A stretch of DNA of 64,000 nt from Pseudodesulfovibrio tunisiensis (lineage in GTDB: Bacteria; Desulfobacterota; Desulfovibrionia; Desulfovibrionales; Desulfovibrionaceae), in the NCBI RefSeq assembly GCF_022809775.1, contig NZ_CP094380.1:248001-312000 (forward strand), in the 5' to 3' direction. Both the position numbers and the translations under genes were made by a program. Below are positions 50,785-58,382 of this stretch, piece after piece. Below the pieces are notes generated by a model. That model had not been told where the DNA came from, did not search any database, and saw only the letters and a program-made list of their open reading frames with translations. The number at the start of each line of letters is the position of its first letter. Position 1 is the first letter of the stretch.

Positions 50785-51483
50785 CTATTGTGCCTTGCCA
50801 ATGAGCACGGCCTTGTAGCCCTTGCCGATGTCGTTGCGGGCATCGGAGTGGACCAGGATGATGTCCATGAAACGTCCCTGCTTTTTGGGCGTGACCTTGA
50901 AGTCCACCTGCGCGGATTCACCGGCCGGGATGGTCAGCCTGCCTTCCCAGTACACGGTCCTGAATTTCCGCGATTCGATCCTGCTCACGGTCATGAGCGC
51001 GTTGCCTGCATTTTTCAGGACCACCTTGGCCGGGCATTCCCTGCCCGCAATCAGGCCGCTCAGCGTGGTCTTGCGGGGCGTCACTTCCATTTCGCCCATG
51101 GGGATCGGGTTCACGTTGCCCACGATGTGAATGGTCTGCGACTGGTCCTCGGCTTTCCCGCTGACAACCGTGACGGTCTTGTCGAATTTGCCGGGGTACT
51201 TGAACGTATTGTAGTTGATGACCATTCTTGCGCTTTCACCGGGATTGATGCTGCTCTGTCCCAGAGCAGTCGTGGTGCAGCTTCAGGATGTGGTCACGTT
51301 CTGGATCGTGACAACCTCCCTGCTCACGTTGGTCAGGGTCACGGTCTTCGAGGCAACCGGCCCTTCGGTCATGGAACCGAAATCAACTCTTGTTTCGCTG
51401 ATGGTCAGGTTCGGGGCCGCCATTGCCGATGCAGCGAAGAGCAGGCGGAAAACCAGCGCCAGTATCGTGGCCTTTTTCAGCAT
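50785..51483 (-). CDS. Exported DUF1573 protein with in-frame UGA, probable selenoprotein
   Basis: From ATG 51483 (AAGGAG upstream) the frame runs 232 codons, with one TGA at 51285-51283 (codon 67). A signal peptide (LKKATILALVFRLLFAASAMAA) precedes two DUF1573-type beta-sandwich domains: NLTISETRVDFGSMTEG up to VTVVSG, and NPIPMGEMEVTPRKTTL to the end. DUF1573 domains normally carry SCGCT just before an IxPGE strand; here the order is TTS-UGA-SCTTTALGQSSINPGES, so UGA falls exactly on the first conserved Cys, giving a Sec-x-Cys pair. A stem-loop 13 bases after the UGA fits a bacterial SECIS element. The alternative is a nonsense mutation. The gene starts 4 bases after the tetrahaem cytochrome stop. 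Confidence 0.75.
51251..51269 (-). promoter_or_regulatory. SECIS-like hairpin for UGA at 51283-51285
   Basis: On the minus strand CTGCTCT-GGGAC-AGAGCAG: a perfect 7-bp stem with a 5-base loop beginning with G, starting 13 bases and looping 20-25 bases after the UGA. Bacterial SECIS elements lie directly after the UGA with the loop roughly 16-37 bases downstream and a G early in the loop, so position and shape agree. Confidence 0.7.
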
Positions 51484-51487
51484 GGAT

Positions 51488-51958
51488 TCATTCTCCTTGC
51501 CCGGATGCGCCGTGCACGAACCGGGATTTTTCCGTGTAGTCGAAGTTCCTGTCCTGTCCTTCGGTGTGACAGGTGCGGCAACTGGCTTCGTCGGGCTTGC
51601 CAATGATGTCGGCAGGGTCTTCGGACTCGACGTGCATTCGGCCCGGGCCGTGACAGGATTCGCACTGGACATCCTTGAGCTCCGGGGTCAGGTCCATGTC
51701 CATGAACCCACCGTCGCCATCCATGCCCACGACATGGCAGCGAACGCATCCCGGCACGGACTGCTTTTCTTCTCCCTGCTTCCTGAGGTCGTCGAAAGCA
51801 TTGGCGTGAGGGGTGGTCTTCCACCCCTCAACCTTGTCCGCGTGGCATTGGACGCAGGCAGTGTAGCCCACGTAGTCGCCGAACAGTTCGGCGTTGGCGG
51901 CTCCGGCCATGGAGAGGGTCAGGGCGGTTGCCGCTATTCCGATACACAGGCGGTTCAT
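51488..51958 (-). CDS. Tetrahaem cytochrome c (cytochrome c554-like)
   Basis: A 156-residue exported protein with a signal peptide (NRLCIGIAATALTLSMAGAANA) and four CxxCH haem sites: CVQCH, CVRCH, CESCH and CRTCH. Extra His residues (TTPHANAF, GRMHVES, RFVHGAS) could be distal ligands. The spacing is that of the cytochrome c554/multihaem family and not of tetrahaem c3. It sits between a helix-hairpin-helix gene and the DUF1573 selenoprotein gene, and is the likely electron carrier of this system. Confidence 0.88.
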   Translation of the reverse strand: MNRLCIGIAATALTLSMAGAANAELFGDYVGYTACVQCHADKVEGWKTTPHANAFDDLRKQGEEKQSVPGCVRCHVVGMDGDGGFMDMDLTPELKDVQCESCHGPGRMHVESEDPADIIGKPDEASCRTCHTEGQDRNFDYTEKSRFVHGASGQGE

Positions 51959-51968
51959 GCGCGTTCCC

Positions 51969-52265
51969 CTAGCAGTTGCAGTCCGAAGCGGGTTCGATGA
52001 ACAGGTGCTTGTCCAGCTTGCGCAGCAGGGTGTTGTCCATGCCGTCGACGTCCAGAAGCTCTTCCATGTCCACGAATTCCTCGTTTTCGTCGCGCAGCTC
52101 TATGATCTTTTCCGCCATGTCCTGATTCAGACCGGGGATTTCCGCGAGCTGCTCCACGGTGGCCTTGTTCAGGTTGAGTTTGCCGGAATTGTCCCCGGCA
52201 AAGGCCGGTGCGGCTGCAAGGGACAGGGTCAGGACCAGAGTCAGGAGCATGATGAATCGTTTCAT
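51969..52265 (-). CDS. Exported helix-hairpin-helix (ComEA-like) protein, second
   Basis: A 98-residue protein with a signal peptide (KRFIMLLTLVLTLSLAAAPAFA) and a ComEA-type helix-hairpin-helix pair (KLNLNKATVEQLAEIPGLNQDMAEKIIELRDENEEFVDMEELLDVDGMDNTLLRKLDKHLFI), ending in CNC. It resembles the protein of 45220-45546. It lies 10 bases before the cytochrome gene. Confidence 0.85.
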   Translation of the reverse strand: MKRFIMLLTLVLTLSLAAAPAFAGDNSGKLNLNKATVEQLAEIPGLNQDMAEKIIELRDENEEFVDMEELLDVDGMDNTLLRKLDKHLFIEPASDCNC

Positions 52266-52283
52266 TGTCTTACCTCCGTATGG

Positions 52284-52487
52284 TTACCAGCCGAGATGCT
52301 GGTGGCTGTACATGAAAAACCAGGCCAGAGCGGAAACGGTTCCGCTGGCAATGCCGGAAAAAGCCTTCTTCACAAGGGACGCGGTCGACTTGTGCGCCTT
52401 GAATGCGCCCATGTACAGGGCTGCGGTCGAGGCCAGAACCAGAAAGGCGGCAAGGGTCGGTTCGGTTATGTAGTATATGCCGTGCAT
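52284..52487 (-). CDS. Small membrane protein (67 residues)
   Basis: A 67-residue protein with two hydrophobic segments (about 10-28 and 43-60) and a His-rich tail (YSHQHLGW). A clear GGAGG precedes ATG 52487, and it lies in a tight operon. No family is recognised; it may anchor or assist the permease upstream. Confidence 0.7.
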   Translation of the reverse strand: MHGIYYITEPTLAAFLVLASTAALYMGAFKAHKSTASLVKKAFSGIASGTVSALAWFFMYSHQHLGW

Positions 52488-52497
52488 GATGTTCCTC

Positions 52498-52650
52498 CTA
52501 GAGCATGCCCAGATACTGGCTTGCGGTGATGATCACGATGACGGCCAGGGCGAAGACGATGCCCAGAGTGTCCCGGTCCTGTTCCTCCCGGCCGGTATTG
52601 GCCATGTAGTCGAAACCGGATTCGTCGGTGCTGTGCGTGTTGCATTGCAT
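52498..52650 (-). CDS. Very small membrane protein (50 residues)
   Basis: A 50-residue frame beginning MQCNTHSTDESGFDYMANTG and ending in one membrane helix (TLGIVFALAVIVIITASQYLGML). It lies between the permease stop (52664) and the 67-residue gene (ATG 52487), with 10-13 bases on each side. Too short for ordinary gene finders, it is supported by its hydrophobic segment and the operon fit. Confidence 0.6.
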   Translation of the reverse strand: MQCNTHSTDESGFDYMANTGREEQDRDTLGIVFALAVIVIITASQYLGML

Positions 52651-52663
52651 GATTGAGGCTCCT

Positions 52664-53821
52664 TTATTCCGGCAGCAGGCCGGTCTTGACGCAGATCAGG
52701 ATGACGGCAAGCAGCACCGCGATGCGGACCGTGCCCGCGATGCAGGTCACGGCGAATCCCTTGAAGCCGTGCCGGGTGATCTCGCGAAGGGGGATGCTCA
52801 GGCCCAGAGCCGCGGCGGCAAGGGAGAAGTCCCATTGCACCATGTTGAAGATGGCATGATGCGCAGGTTCCCTGAACACGTGCAAACAGGTCAGAATCCA
52901 CATGAACACGAACACGCCGAGCCAGATCGGGAAGGACTTGATGCCCCGGGTTGCCAGTACTTTTTCGTTGTCGCGATTGCGCAGCTTGCGCACGAACATC
53001 ACGATGAATACGTACAGAAAACCTGCGGGCATGATCACGTGGCGGCCCACATCGAACCATGTGGCGTAGCGTCCGGCCTCATAGCTGTGGCCGAAGGCCG
53101 CATACAGGGACTGAGCACCGTTGCCGATGGTCGTTGCCGTTGCCAGTCCGAAGTATTTGGCCGGGATGCCGATCCATTCGCCCAGAAAGGGCAGAATGTT
53201 CATGGCAATGAGTCCGAAGCCGATCACGCAGGCCACGGAGTTGACCACCTGACCGCCCTTGGCCTTGATCAGGGGCATGAGAATGGCGCAGGCATGCGGA
53301 TCGCCCGTTGCCAGTCCGCCTGCGATGATGGAACCCTGACGGTCGTCCAGCTTGAGCAGTCTGGACACGTAGAGCACCACGGTGGCGGTCAGGAACAGGG
53401 AGCCGGTGCAGATCAGGATGGGCACCGCGCCGAGCTTGGCTGCATGGCCGAGCATGAAATGCGGGGCCAGCATGATGATGCCCAGCGGCATGAGCATGTG
53501 AATGTAGCTCAGGCCGCGTTTCCAGCAGTCGGGCACGCCGAACACGTTGCCGATGATCAGTCCCATGAGCAGGGGATTCCATACGAAGTTGGAATTCATG
53601 ACCTGAAAGAAGGACTGGTGATTGACCGGGCCGATCACGCCGTCCAGCCATGCGAACAGGTTCTGCAGGGTGAACGGATTGGGTACGCCCGCAAGGTTGT
53701 TGCTGAAGATGGCAATGAACAGCATGGCCAGCAGTCCGGGCAGCACGGCCTTGAACTCGTAGAGCGCGCTGAAGATCGACCGTCTGGTCTTGTCGTATTC
53801 GATGGAAGCGTTTGTCGTCAT
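52664..53821 (-). CDS. YeiH/PSE-family permease (putative sulfate exporter)
   Basis: A 385-residue membrane protein with ten or eleven hydrophobic segments. GLIIGNVFGVPDCWKRGLSYIHMLMPLGIIMLAPHFMLGHAA and the ATGDPHACAILMPLIKAKGG stretch fit the YeiH (UPF0324, putative sulfate exporter) family. The family's substrates are poorly known; taurine-, sulfite- or sulfate-linked contexts are recorded. In this operon it may export sulfate or sulfite released by the periplasmic enzymes' counterpart reactions, but direction and substrate are inference. Confidence 0.75.
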   Translation of the reverse strand: MTTNASIEYDKTRRSIFSALYEFKAVLPGLLAMLFIAIFSNNLAGVPNPFTLQNLFAWLDGVIGPVNHQSFFQVMNSNFVWNPLLMGLIIGNVFGVPDCWKRGLSYIHMLMPLGIIMLAPHFMLGHAAKLGAVPILICTGSLFLTATVVLYVSRLLKLDDRQGSIIAGGLATGDPHACAILMPLIKAKGGQVVNSVACVIGFGLIAMNILPFLGEWIGIPAKYFGLATATTIGNGAQSLYAAFGHSYEAGRYATWFDVGRHVIMPAGFLYVFIVMFVRKLRNRDNEKVLATRGIKSFPIWLGVFVFMWILTCLHVFREPAHHAIFNMVQWDFSLAAAALGLSIPLREITRHGFKGFAVTCIAGTVRIAVLLAVILICVKTGLLPE

Positions 53822-53855
53822 ATCGTTTCTCGTTGTTTGTCTTCGAAGTGCAACG

Positions 53856-56756
53856 CTAACGGCGGATATGGGCGGAACCGCCGGTGTTCACCGAGCCGCT
53901 CAGCTTTTCGGCCGGGGCGTGATGCCCGGTGCGCCAGTAGTCCATGTAGGCGAGTCTGGGCAGCATGGACAGGCGCAGGAAGCCCTCGATGGTGCCGTTG
54001 ACGCCCACGAGCACGTCCACGTTGTTTCTGGGGCGGAAGGCCAGATTGTCCGTGGTGTAGCTCTTCTTCTTGTACCGGGTCTCGATGTGCCATGCGTGGA
54101 TCATCTCGCCGTCGAAGTCGTCGATCACGATGGTGAACAGCGGCTCGCCCTTGGCGTTTTTCGGGCCCTCGTAGACCGGATGATCCCTGTCCAGAATGAT
54201 GGGTTCCGGGTTGTCGAGCAGCACTTCGTTGAGCTGGTAGCAGTGGCCGCACACGTCCGGGCGGACCATGAAGCGCGGATCATGCTCGAAGGGCGTGTCG
54301 CGTTCCAGTTCCTGAATTCTGGTGAACAGGTACAGATTGACCTTGCCCTTCCCGAAGGGCTTTCTGATGTCCAGTTCGGCCATGACGTCGCCCACCTTGA
54401 ACTGCATGGCGCGCGCCACGTCCTGATGCTGGGGCAGGAGTTCGCGGGCAGCGTCGTCGAGGGGTCCCAGAACTCTGGATGCGATCTCGTTGCCCTTCCT
54501 GTCGGACAGGGTCAGGCTGATGGTGCCTGCCTCGGCATTCATGTCCGTGCAGGTGAGCACGTACTTGCCGAGCTTGGCGGTTTCGCCCGGAGCAAGGGAA
54601 ACGCCCTTGGGCTTTTGGTAGGTGAAGCTGATGCCCTGAATGGACGGGGTTCCGAATTCCTTGATCTTCACGTAGTTGGAACCCACGTATTCCGGCACGA
54701 TGTAGGTCGCGCCTTCGGAGAAGACTTCGGGCATGTAGTAGCGGTTGTTGCCGTTCTTGTCGAAGCCCTGCGCCACGTAGAAGTGCGCGCCCCAGCGGTT
54801 GCCCGAGTACTTCATCAGGCTGAGGGAGGCTACCGGGCGATCGTCCAGATAGGTGTGTCCGGTATAGCGGAGGGCCTTGTTGCGCACGCCCAGCAGTTCG
54901 TCCTGCCAGTACATGAGGTTGCCGTCGCCCATGGGCTGGTTCTTCCAGAAGTCGAGGTTCAGGTTCTTGCGGACAAAGGTACCGGATGAGAAGGTCGCCA
55001 GATAGGCGCGCTTGCCCAGCATGAAGAAGGATTCGCCAGCCAGAGTGCGGATGTTGCGCGCGTTGCGCGAGGTGTAGCACAGGCCTGCGGGCGGAATCAC
55101 GATGCGGTTGTTCCTGTAGTCCACGTAGCTGCCGCGGATCATCACGGCTTCGGCGGACAGCAGACGTTCGCGGCTGCGGTTGCGCGAAATCTTGCGCTTG
55201 AGTCCCTTGAGACGGGGCACGAACGGCGCGGTGTGATCAGGCTCGTAGAAGGAGCTGTTGGAAATGACCTTGGGATAGGAAGTGAATCGGGATTCCTCGA
55301 CCACGGTATCAAAGGAGGAATCCGCCAGACGCGTCAGGAAGCTGCGTTCGATCATGGGTTCCAGCACGGGCGAGGAGCCGAGAAAGAAGTCCATGTCCAG
55401 ACGGCCTTCCTTTTCCCAGATCACCATGTTGTCCGTACGCATCATGTAATAGTCGCGCACGTACAGGTTGCGGATCACGTCCTTGTCGAATCCGTTGGCC
55501 ACGACCTTGAAGGCCGGACGGTTCCAGATTTCCGAATACTTGATCGGGCCGTCGTAGCTGTCGTGCTCGTTGTCGAAGGCCACGGGATCGGCATTCTCGA
55601 TGAGCAGGCGTTGCAGCATGCCGGTTTTGAGATTGGGCTCGAGCACCACGTTGTAGCGGTTGTCCAGAGGCCATGGCTGGTGATTTTCCACGGTCACCAG
55701 ATCCCGGTAGACAACAAAGGAGAAATAGCCGCTGCCGTGACCGTGGGATTTGCTGGTGGACCAGGGCACGAAGTCCGAATCCTTGAGAAAGGTCGGGTCC
55801 ATGTGGATTTCCACGCGCATGTCCAGTTCCGGGACGGTCAGGTGGTAGTTGGCCTTCTCTTTCTGGCTGGTCTTGTATTCCTGTGCGGAAACCGGCTTGA
55901 TCAGCTTTTCGGCCAGCACTTCGCTGCCGGTCAGGTTGGTGACCCGGACCAGAAATCCGTCCGGACGACGGAAGGCGTAGATGCGTTTGTTCATGTACAC
56001 GCGGTAGTCTTCCTGCCGGACTTCCAGAATGATGGGGCGTTGCAGGGAGAACGTGGCACGCGTGATTTCGGGAAATTCGATCGACTTGAACACTGCGTCG
56101 TCGAAGTCGATCCTTTCGGCCACGTACTTGCTCGCGCCGAAGTGGTAGGTGTTGTCCAGATAGAATTTTTCGAGCTGGGGATTGAGTCCTTCCTTGAGGG
56201 AAAGCTTGCGCACTTCCTCGCGGCCGGGAAAGACCGTGGCAATGGGAAATTCCAGAGGCCAGCCGCCGGAGGGCGAAATCAGGGCCAGCTCGGCGTAGGG
56301 TTTGTCGTAATGGTCGGTGGAGTAGTCGAACCAGAGACGGTAGCCGGTGTCGCCCAGTGGCTTGCGGTCGCCCTTGTTCAGCGCGATGTTTTCGAACTTG
56401 CGGGTGGTGACATCCATATCCACCAGATAGGTATGCTCGCCGAGCATCAGAAAGGGATCGCGGGCAAACGGTCTGGCATCGTGCGAGGTCTCGGAAACGT
56501 AGAAAAGACCTCCGGCCGGCACCATGCCCTTGCCGTCCTTGATGGAGCTGCCACGCAGGACAATGGCCTCGGACAAGTGTTTTTTCTGTCCGAGGCGGTT
56601 TTTGAAAACCTTGTTCCTGAGGCCCGCGAGATGCGGCAGGAAGGTCATGTCGGCAGCGGGAGACAGGCCGTGCGGGTCTGTCGCGGCCATGCCCGATTGC
56701 GGAAGCGCAATGAGCAGCGCCATTGCGATGACCAGAAATCGAAAAGTGTTCTTCAT
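53856..56756 (-). CDS. Large exported protein made of two related halves, unknown function
   Basis: A 966-residue protein with a signal peptide (KNTFRFLVIAMALLIALPQSGMA). It is an internal duplication. Residues about 20-160 (FLPHLAGLRNKVFKNRLGQ, LRGSSIKDGKGMVPAGGLFYVSETS, FLMLGEHTYLVDM, GDTGYRLWFDYSTD) recur from about 535 (FVPRLKGLKRKISRNRSRE, IRGSYVDYRNNRIVIPPAGLCYTSR, FFMLGKRAYLATF, GDGNLMYWQDELLG). Later parts also correspond, ending in the HDSYDGPIKYSEIW and DRDHPVYEGPKNAK segments. The second half has a CGHC pair near residue 836. Mostly beta structure is likely. I do not recognise the family. ATG 56756 is preferred for its signal peptide. First gene of the operon leading to the permease, cytochrome and selenoprotein. 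Confidence 0.85.
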   Translation of the reverse strand: MKNTFRFLVIAMALLIALPQSGMAATDPHGLSPAADMTFLPHLAGLRNKVFKNRLGQKKHLSEAIVLRGSSIKDGKGMVPAGGLFYVSETSHDARPFARDPFLMLGEHTYLVDMDVTTRKFENIALNKGDRKPLGDTGYRLWFDYSTDHYDKPYAELALISPSGGWPLEFPIATVFPGREEVRKLSLKEGLNPQLEKFYLDNTYHFGASKYVAERIDFDDAVFKSIEFPEITRATFSLQRPIILEVRQEDYRVYMNKRIYAFRRPDGFLVRVTNLTGSEVLAEKLIKPVSAQEYKTSQKEKANYHLTVPELDMRVEIHMDPTFLKDSDFVPWSTSKSHGHGSGYFSFVVYRDLVTVENHQPWPLDNRYNVVLEPNLKTGMLQRLLIENADPVAFDNEHDSYDGPIKYSEIWNRPAFKVVANGFDKDVIRNLYVRDYYMMRTDNMVIWEKEGRLDMDFFLGSSPVLEPMIERSFLTRLADSSFDTVVEESRFTSYPKVISNSSFYEPDHTAPFVPRLKGLKRKISRNRSRERLLSAEAVMIRGSYVDYRNNRIVIPPAGLCYTSRNARNIRTLAGESFFMLGKRAYLATFSSGTFVRKNLNLDFWKNQPMGDGNLMYWQDELLGVRNKALRYTGHTYLDDRPVASLSLMKYSGNRWGAHFYVAQGFDKNGNNRYYMPEVFSEGATYIVPEYVGSNYVKIKEFGTPSIQGISFTYQKPKGVSLAPGETAKLGKYVLTCTDMNAEAGTISLTLSDRKGNEIASRVLGPLDDAARELLPQHQDVARAMQFKVGDVMAELDIRKPFGKGKVNLYLFTRIQELERDTPFEHDPRFMVRPDVCGHCYQLNEVLLDNPEPIILDRDHPVYEGPKNAKGEPLFTIVIDDFDGEMIHAWHIETRYKKKSYTTDNLAFRPRNNVDVLVGVNGTIEGFLRLSMLPRLAYMDYWRTGHHAPAEKLSGSVNTGGSAHIRR

Positions 56757-56816
56757 GTCGTGTTCCTGAGAGAGTCGGTTGTTCAAAAGTCCTTGGACAT
56801 ATGTCGCCCTCCAGTA

Positions 56817-56832
56817 AACAAGAAGCGTACCA
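56817..56832 (-). promoter_or_regulatory. Weak sigma-54-like promoter of the large-protein operon
   Basis: On the minus strand TGGTAC-N5-TTGTT. The -24 part is good, but the -12 GC is GT here, so strength is doubtful. It lies 61-76 bases before the ATG at 56756. Confidence 0.4.
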
Positions 56833-56904
56833 AAAAGATTCCAAAAAAATATTCGTTTAAAAACGATATGTTGTGAGTTTTGTGATTCGTGAGGATTTTG
56901 ATGA

Positions 56905-56922
56905 TGTGCGGCGTCCCGCACA
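56905..56922. promoter_or_regulatory. Perfect regulator palindrome TGTGCGG-N4-CCGCACA
   Basis: The best copy of the palindrome family, about 150 bases upstream of the ATG at 56756, with a further half site CCGCACA at 56948-56954. It links this operon to the two arylsulfotransferase-like operons and the porin. Confidence 0.7.
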
Positions 56923-56994
56923 CCGTTCGCAGGGCGGTGAGGAGTTGCCGCACAGTGGGCGGGGACGAGATGGCGTGGTGATTTCAGTACGAAG

Positions 56995-57029
56995 AAAAGC
57001 CCTTCCGGAATTTTTCCGGAAGGGCTTTT
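56995..57029. terminator. Bidirectional terminator
   Basis: A 16-bp stem (56995-57010 with 57014-57029) and 3-base loop, A run on one side and T run on the other. It ends the flavoprotein gene on the minus strand. Confidence 0.88.
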
Positions 57030-57048
57030 TCCTGTCTTCGGTTTCCGG

Positions 57049-57645
57049 TCAGGAGGCCGGTGGAAGGAATCTGTCCAGATGTTCGGTGAATCGTTGCAGG
57101 TCCGCTTCGATTTGCGGGGCCTTCTTCACGTCAAAGCAGGCAAAGGTGGGGAGCGGCGTCATGCCGAAGAACTTGAAGTTGAGATGCACGGGCAGGAACA
57201 GGTCGTCCACGCTGCTGCCCGCAAAAAAGACCTGCGATGGATTTTCAAAGGCTTCGGCCGGGGCGTTGAACGTCAGCGAGAGCATGTATTTCCGGTCATG
57301 GAGCGAACCGCCGGTTCCGTATTGCCTGTTTCCGTCCTGCCGCGTGCGGCCGTCGCCGTCGCTCAGGCGTCCGTCGATGCCCCCGGTGTAGACGAGGTCC
57401 ATGTATTTCTTGCAGCTCCAGGGGACGCCCATCCAGTTCACCGGGGCCTGAAGGATCACGACATCGGCCCAGACGTGCTTTTCCACTTCCTCTTCCACAT
57501 CGTAGTCGTTCAGCATGGTGGTTGTTTTGACCGCATGGCCTTTTTCGCGCAGATTGGCTTCGGCCATTTCCGTCAGCGTGCGGTTCAGCCGTCCCGGAGA
57601 AAACGGGTAATGCTCGTGTCCGTTGAGGATGAAGACGTTTTTCAC
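57049..57645 (-). CDS. Flavodoxin-fold NAD(P)H oxidoreductase (MdaB-like)
   Basis: A 198-residue protein of the NAD(P)H:quinone reductase / modulator-of-drug-activity group, with [22 protein letters not shown] at the flavin phosphate loop, and the [37 protein letters not shown] and [14 protein letters not shown] segments. Members reduce quinones by two electrons. The GTG at 57645 follows GGAGAG; an upstream extension has no match. Transcribed toward the large exported-protein operon but separated by a terminator. Confidence 0.87.
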   Translation of the reverse strand: MKNVFILNGHEHYPFSPGRLNRTLTEMAEANLREKGHAVKTTTMLNDYDVEEEVEKHVWADVVILQAPVNWMGVPWSCKKYMDLVYTGGIDGRLSDGDGRTRQDGNRQYGTGGSLHDRKYMLSLTFNAPAEAFENPSQVFFAGSSVDDLFLPVHLNFKFFGMTPLPTFACFDVKKAPQIEADLQRFTEHLDRFLPPAS

Positions 57646-57857
57646 GGTGCTCTCCTGTGTTTGGGAGAAAAAGGGGGAGTGCTGCGGCTCTCGGTCCGAC
57701 CCGACATCGGCCTGTTGCCGGATTTTGCCATTGGGATACCCTGTTTCAATGCTTTTCGCCAGTTTTGGGCGCAATATCTCGTTGTGGCCGGACTTGCTTC
57801 GATTGGGAAGCTCGGCTACAGGTTCGGGCGAAAGGTCTGGCTGGCCTGGAGGACTCT

Positions 57858-58370
57858 ATGCAGCGAATCGGAATAGTTTTCATGACCTGTTGCCTGTTGG
57901 TTGCGCTTGTCCGGCCCGGCGCGGCATTGGCCGAGGATTCGGTTCTTGTTGCGGGATGGGTGGAGCAGGTGCTTGTTTCCTCGCCGCTGGAAGAATCGTC
58001 CGTGGCCGTTGCCGCCAAACTGGACACCGGAGCCCTCACCTCGTCGCTGCATGCCGAGGAGGTTCGCGAAGACGAGCAGAAGGGCCTGGTTCATTTCCTG
58101 TTTGTGACGGATGACGGGAGTCGGGTCCCCATGACCTGTCCCTTTGTGCGTCATGTGCGCATCAAGCGCCGTCCGGACGGCTATCAGCGGCGGACCGTGG
58201 TGGCAGTCAGGCTCCGGCTCGGGGGCAAGGTGCTGGATACGGAAATGAATCTGACGGATCGGTCCAACTTCAACTACCGGCTGCTTGTCGGCCGCCGGGA
58301 CCTCGCACACGGCGTTCTGGTGGACGCCTCCCGCAAAAACGTGCTCCGGACGATCCGGGGGAGCGATTAG
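57858..58370 (+). CDS. Retropepsin-like aspartic protease family (ATP-dependent zinc protease name)
   Basis: A 170-residue exported protein with a signal peptide (QRIGIVFMTCCLLVALVRPGAALA) and the AAKLDTGALTSSLHA motif, the Asp-Thr-Gly of a retropepsin-like protease (family often labelled putative ATP-dependent zinc protease, RimK-linked). A long C-terminal sheet follows (VVAVRLRLGGKVLDTEMNLTDRSNFNYRLLVGRRDL). GGAGG precedes ATG 57858. It forms a conserved group with the next two genes. Confidence 0.85.
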   Translation: MQRIGIVFMTCCLLVALVRPGAALAEDSVLVAGWVEQVLVSSPLEESSVAVAAKLDTGALTSSLHAEEVREDEQKGLVHFLFVTDDGSRVPMTCPFVRHVRIKRRPDGYQRRTVVAVRLRLGGKVLDTEMNLTDRSNFNYRLLVGRRDLAHGVLVDASRKNVLRTIRGSD

Positions 58371-58382
58371 GAATTACCCGAC

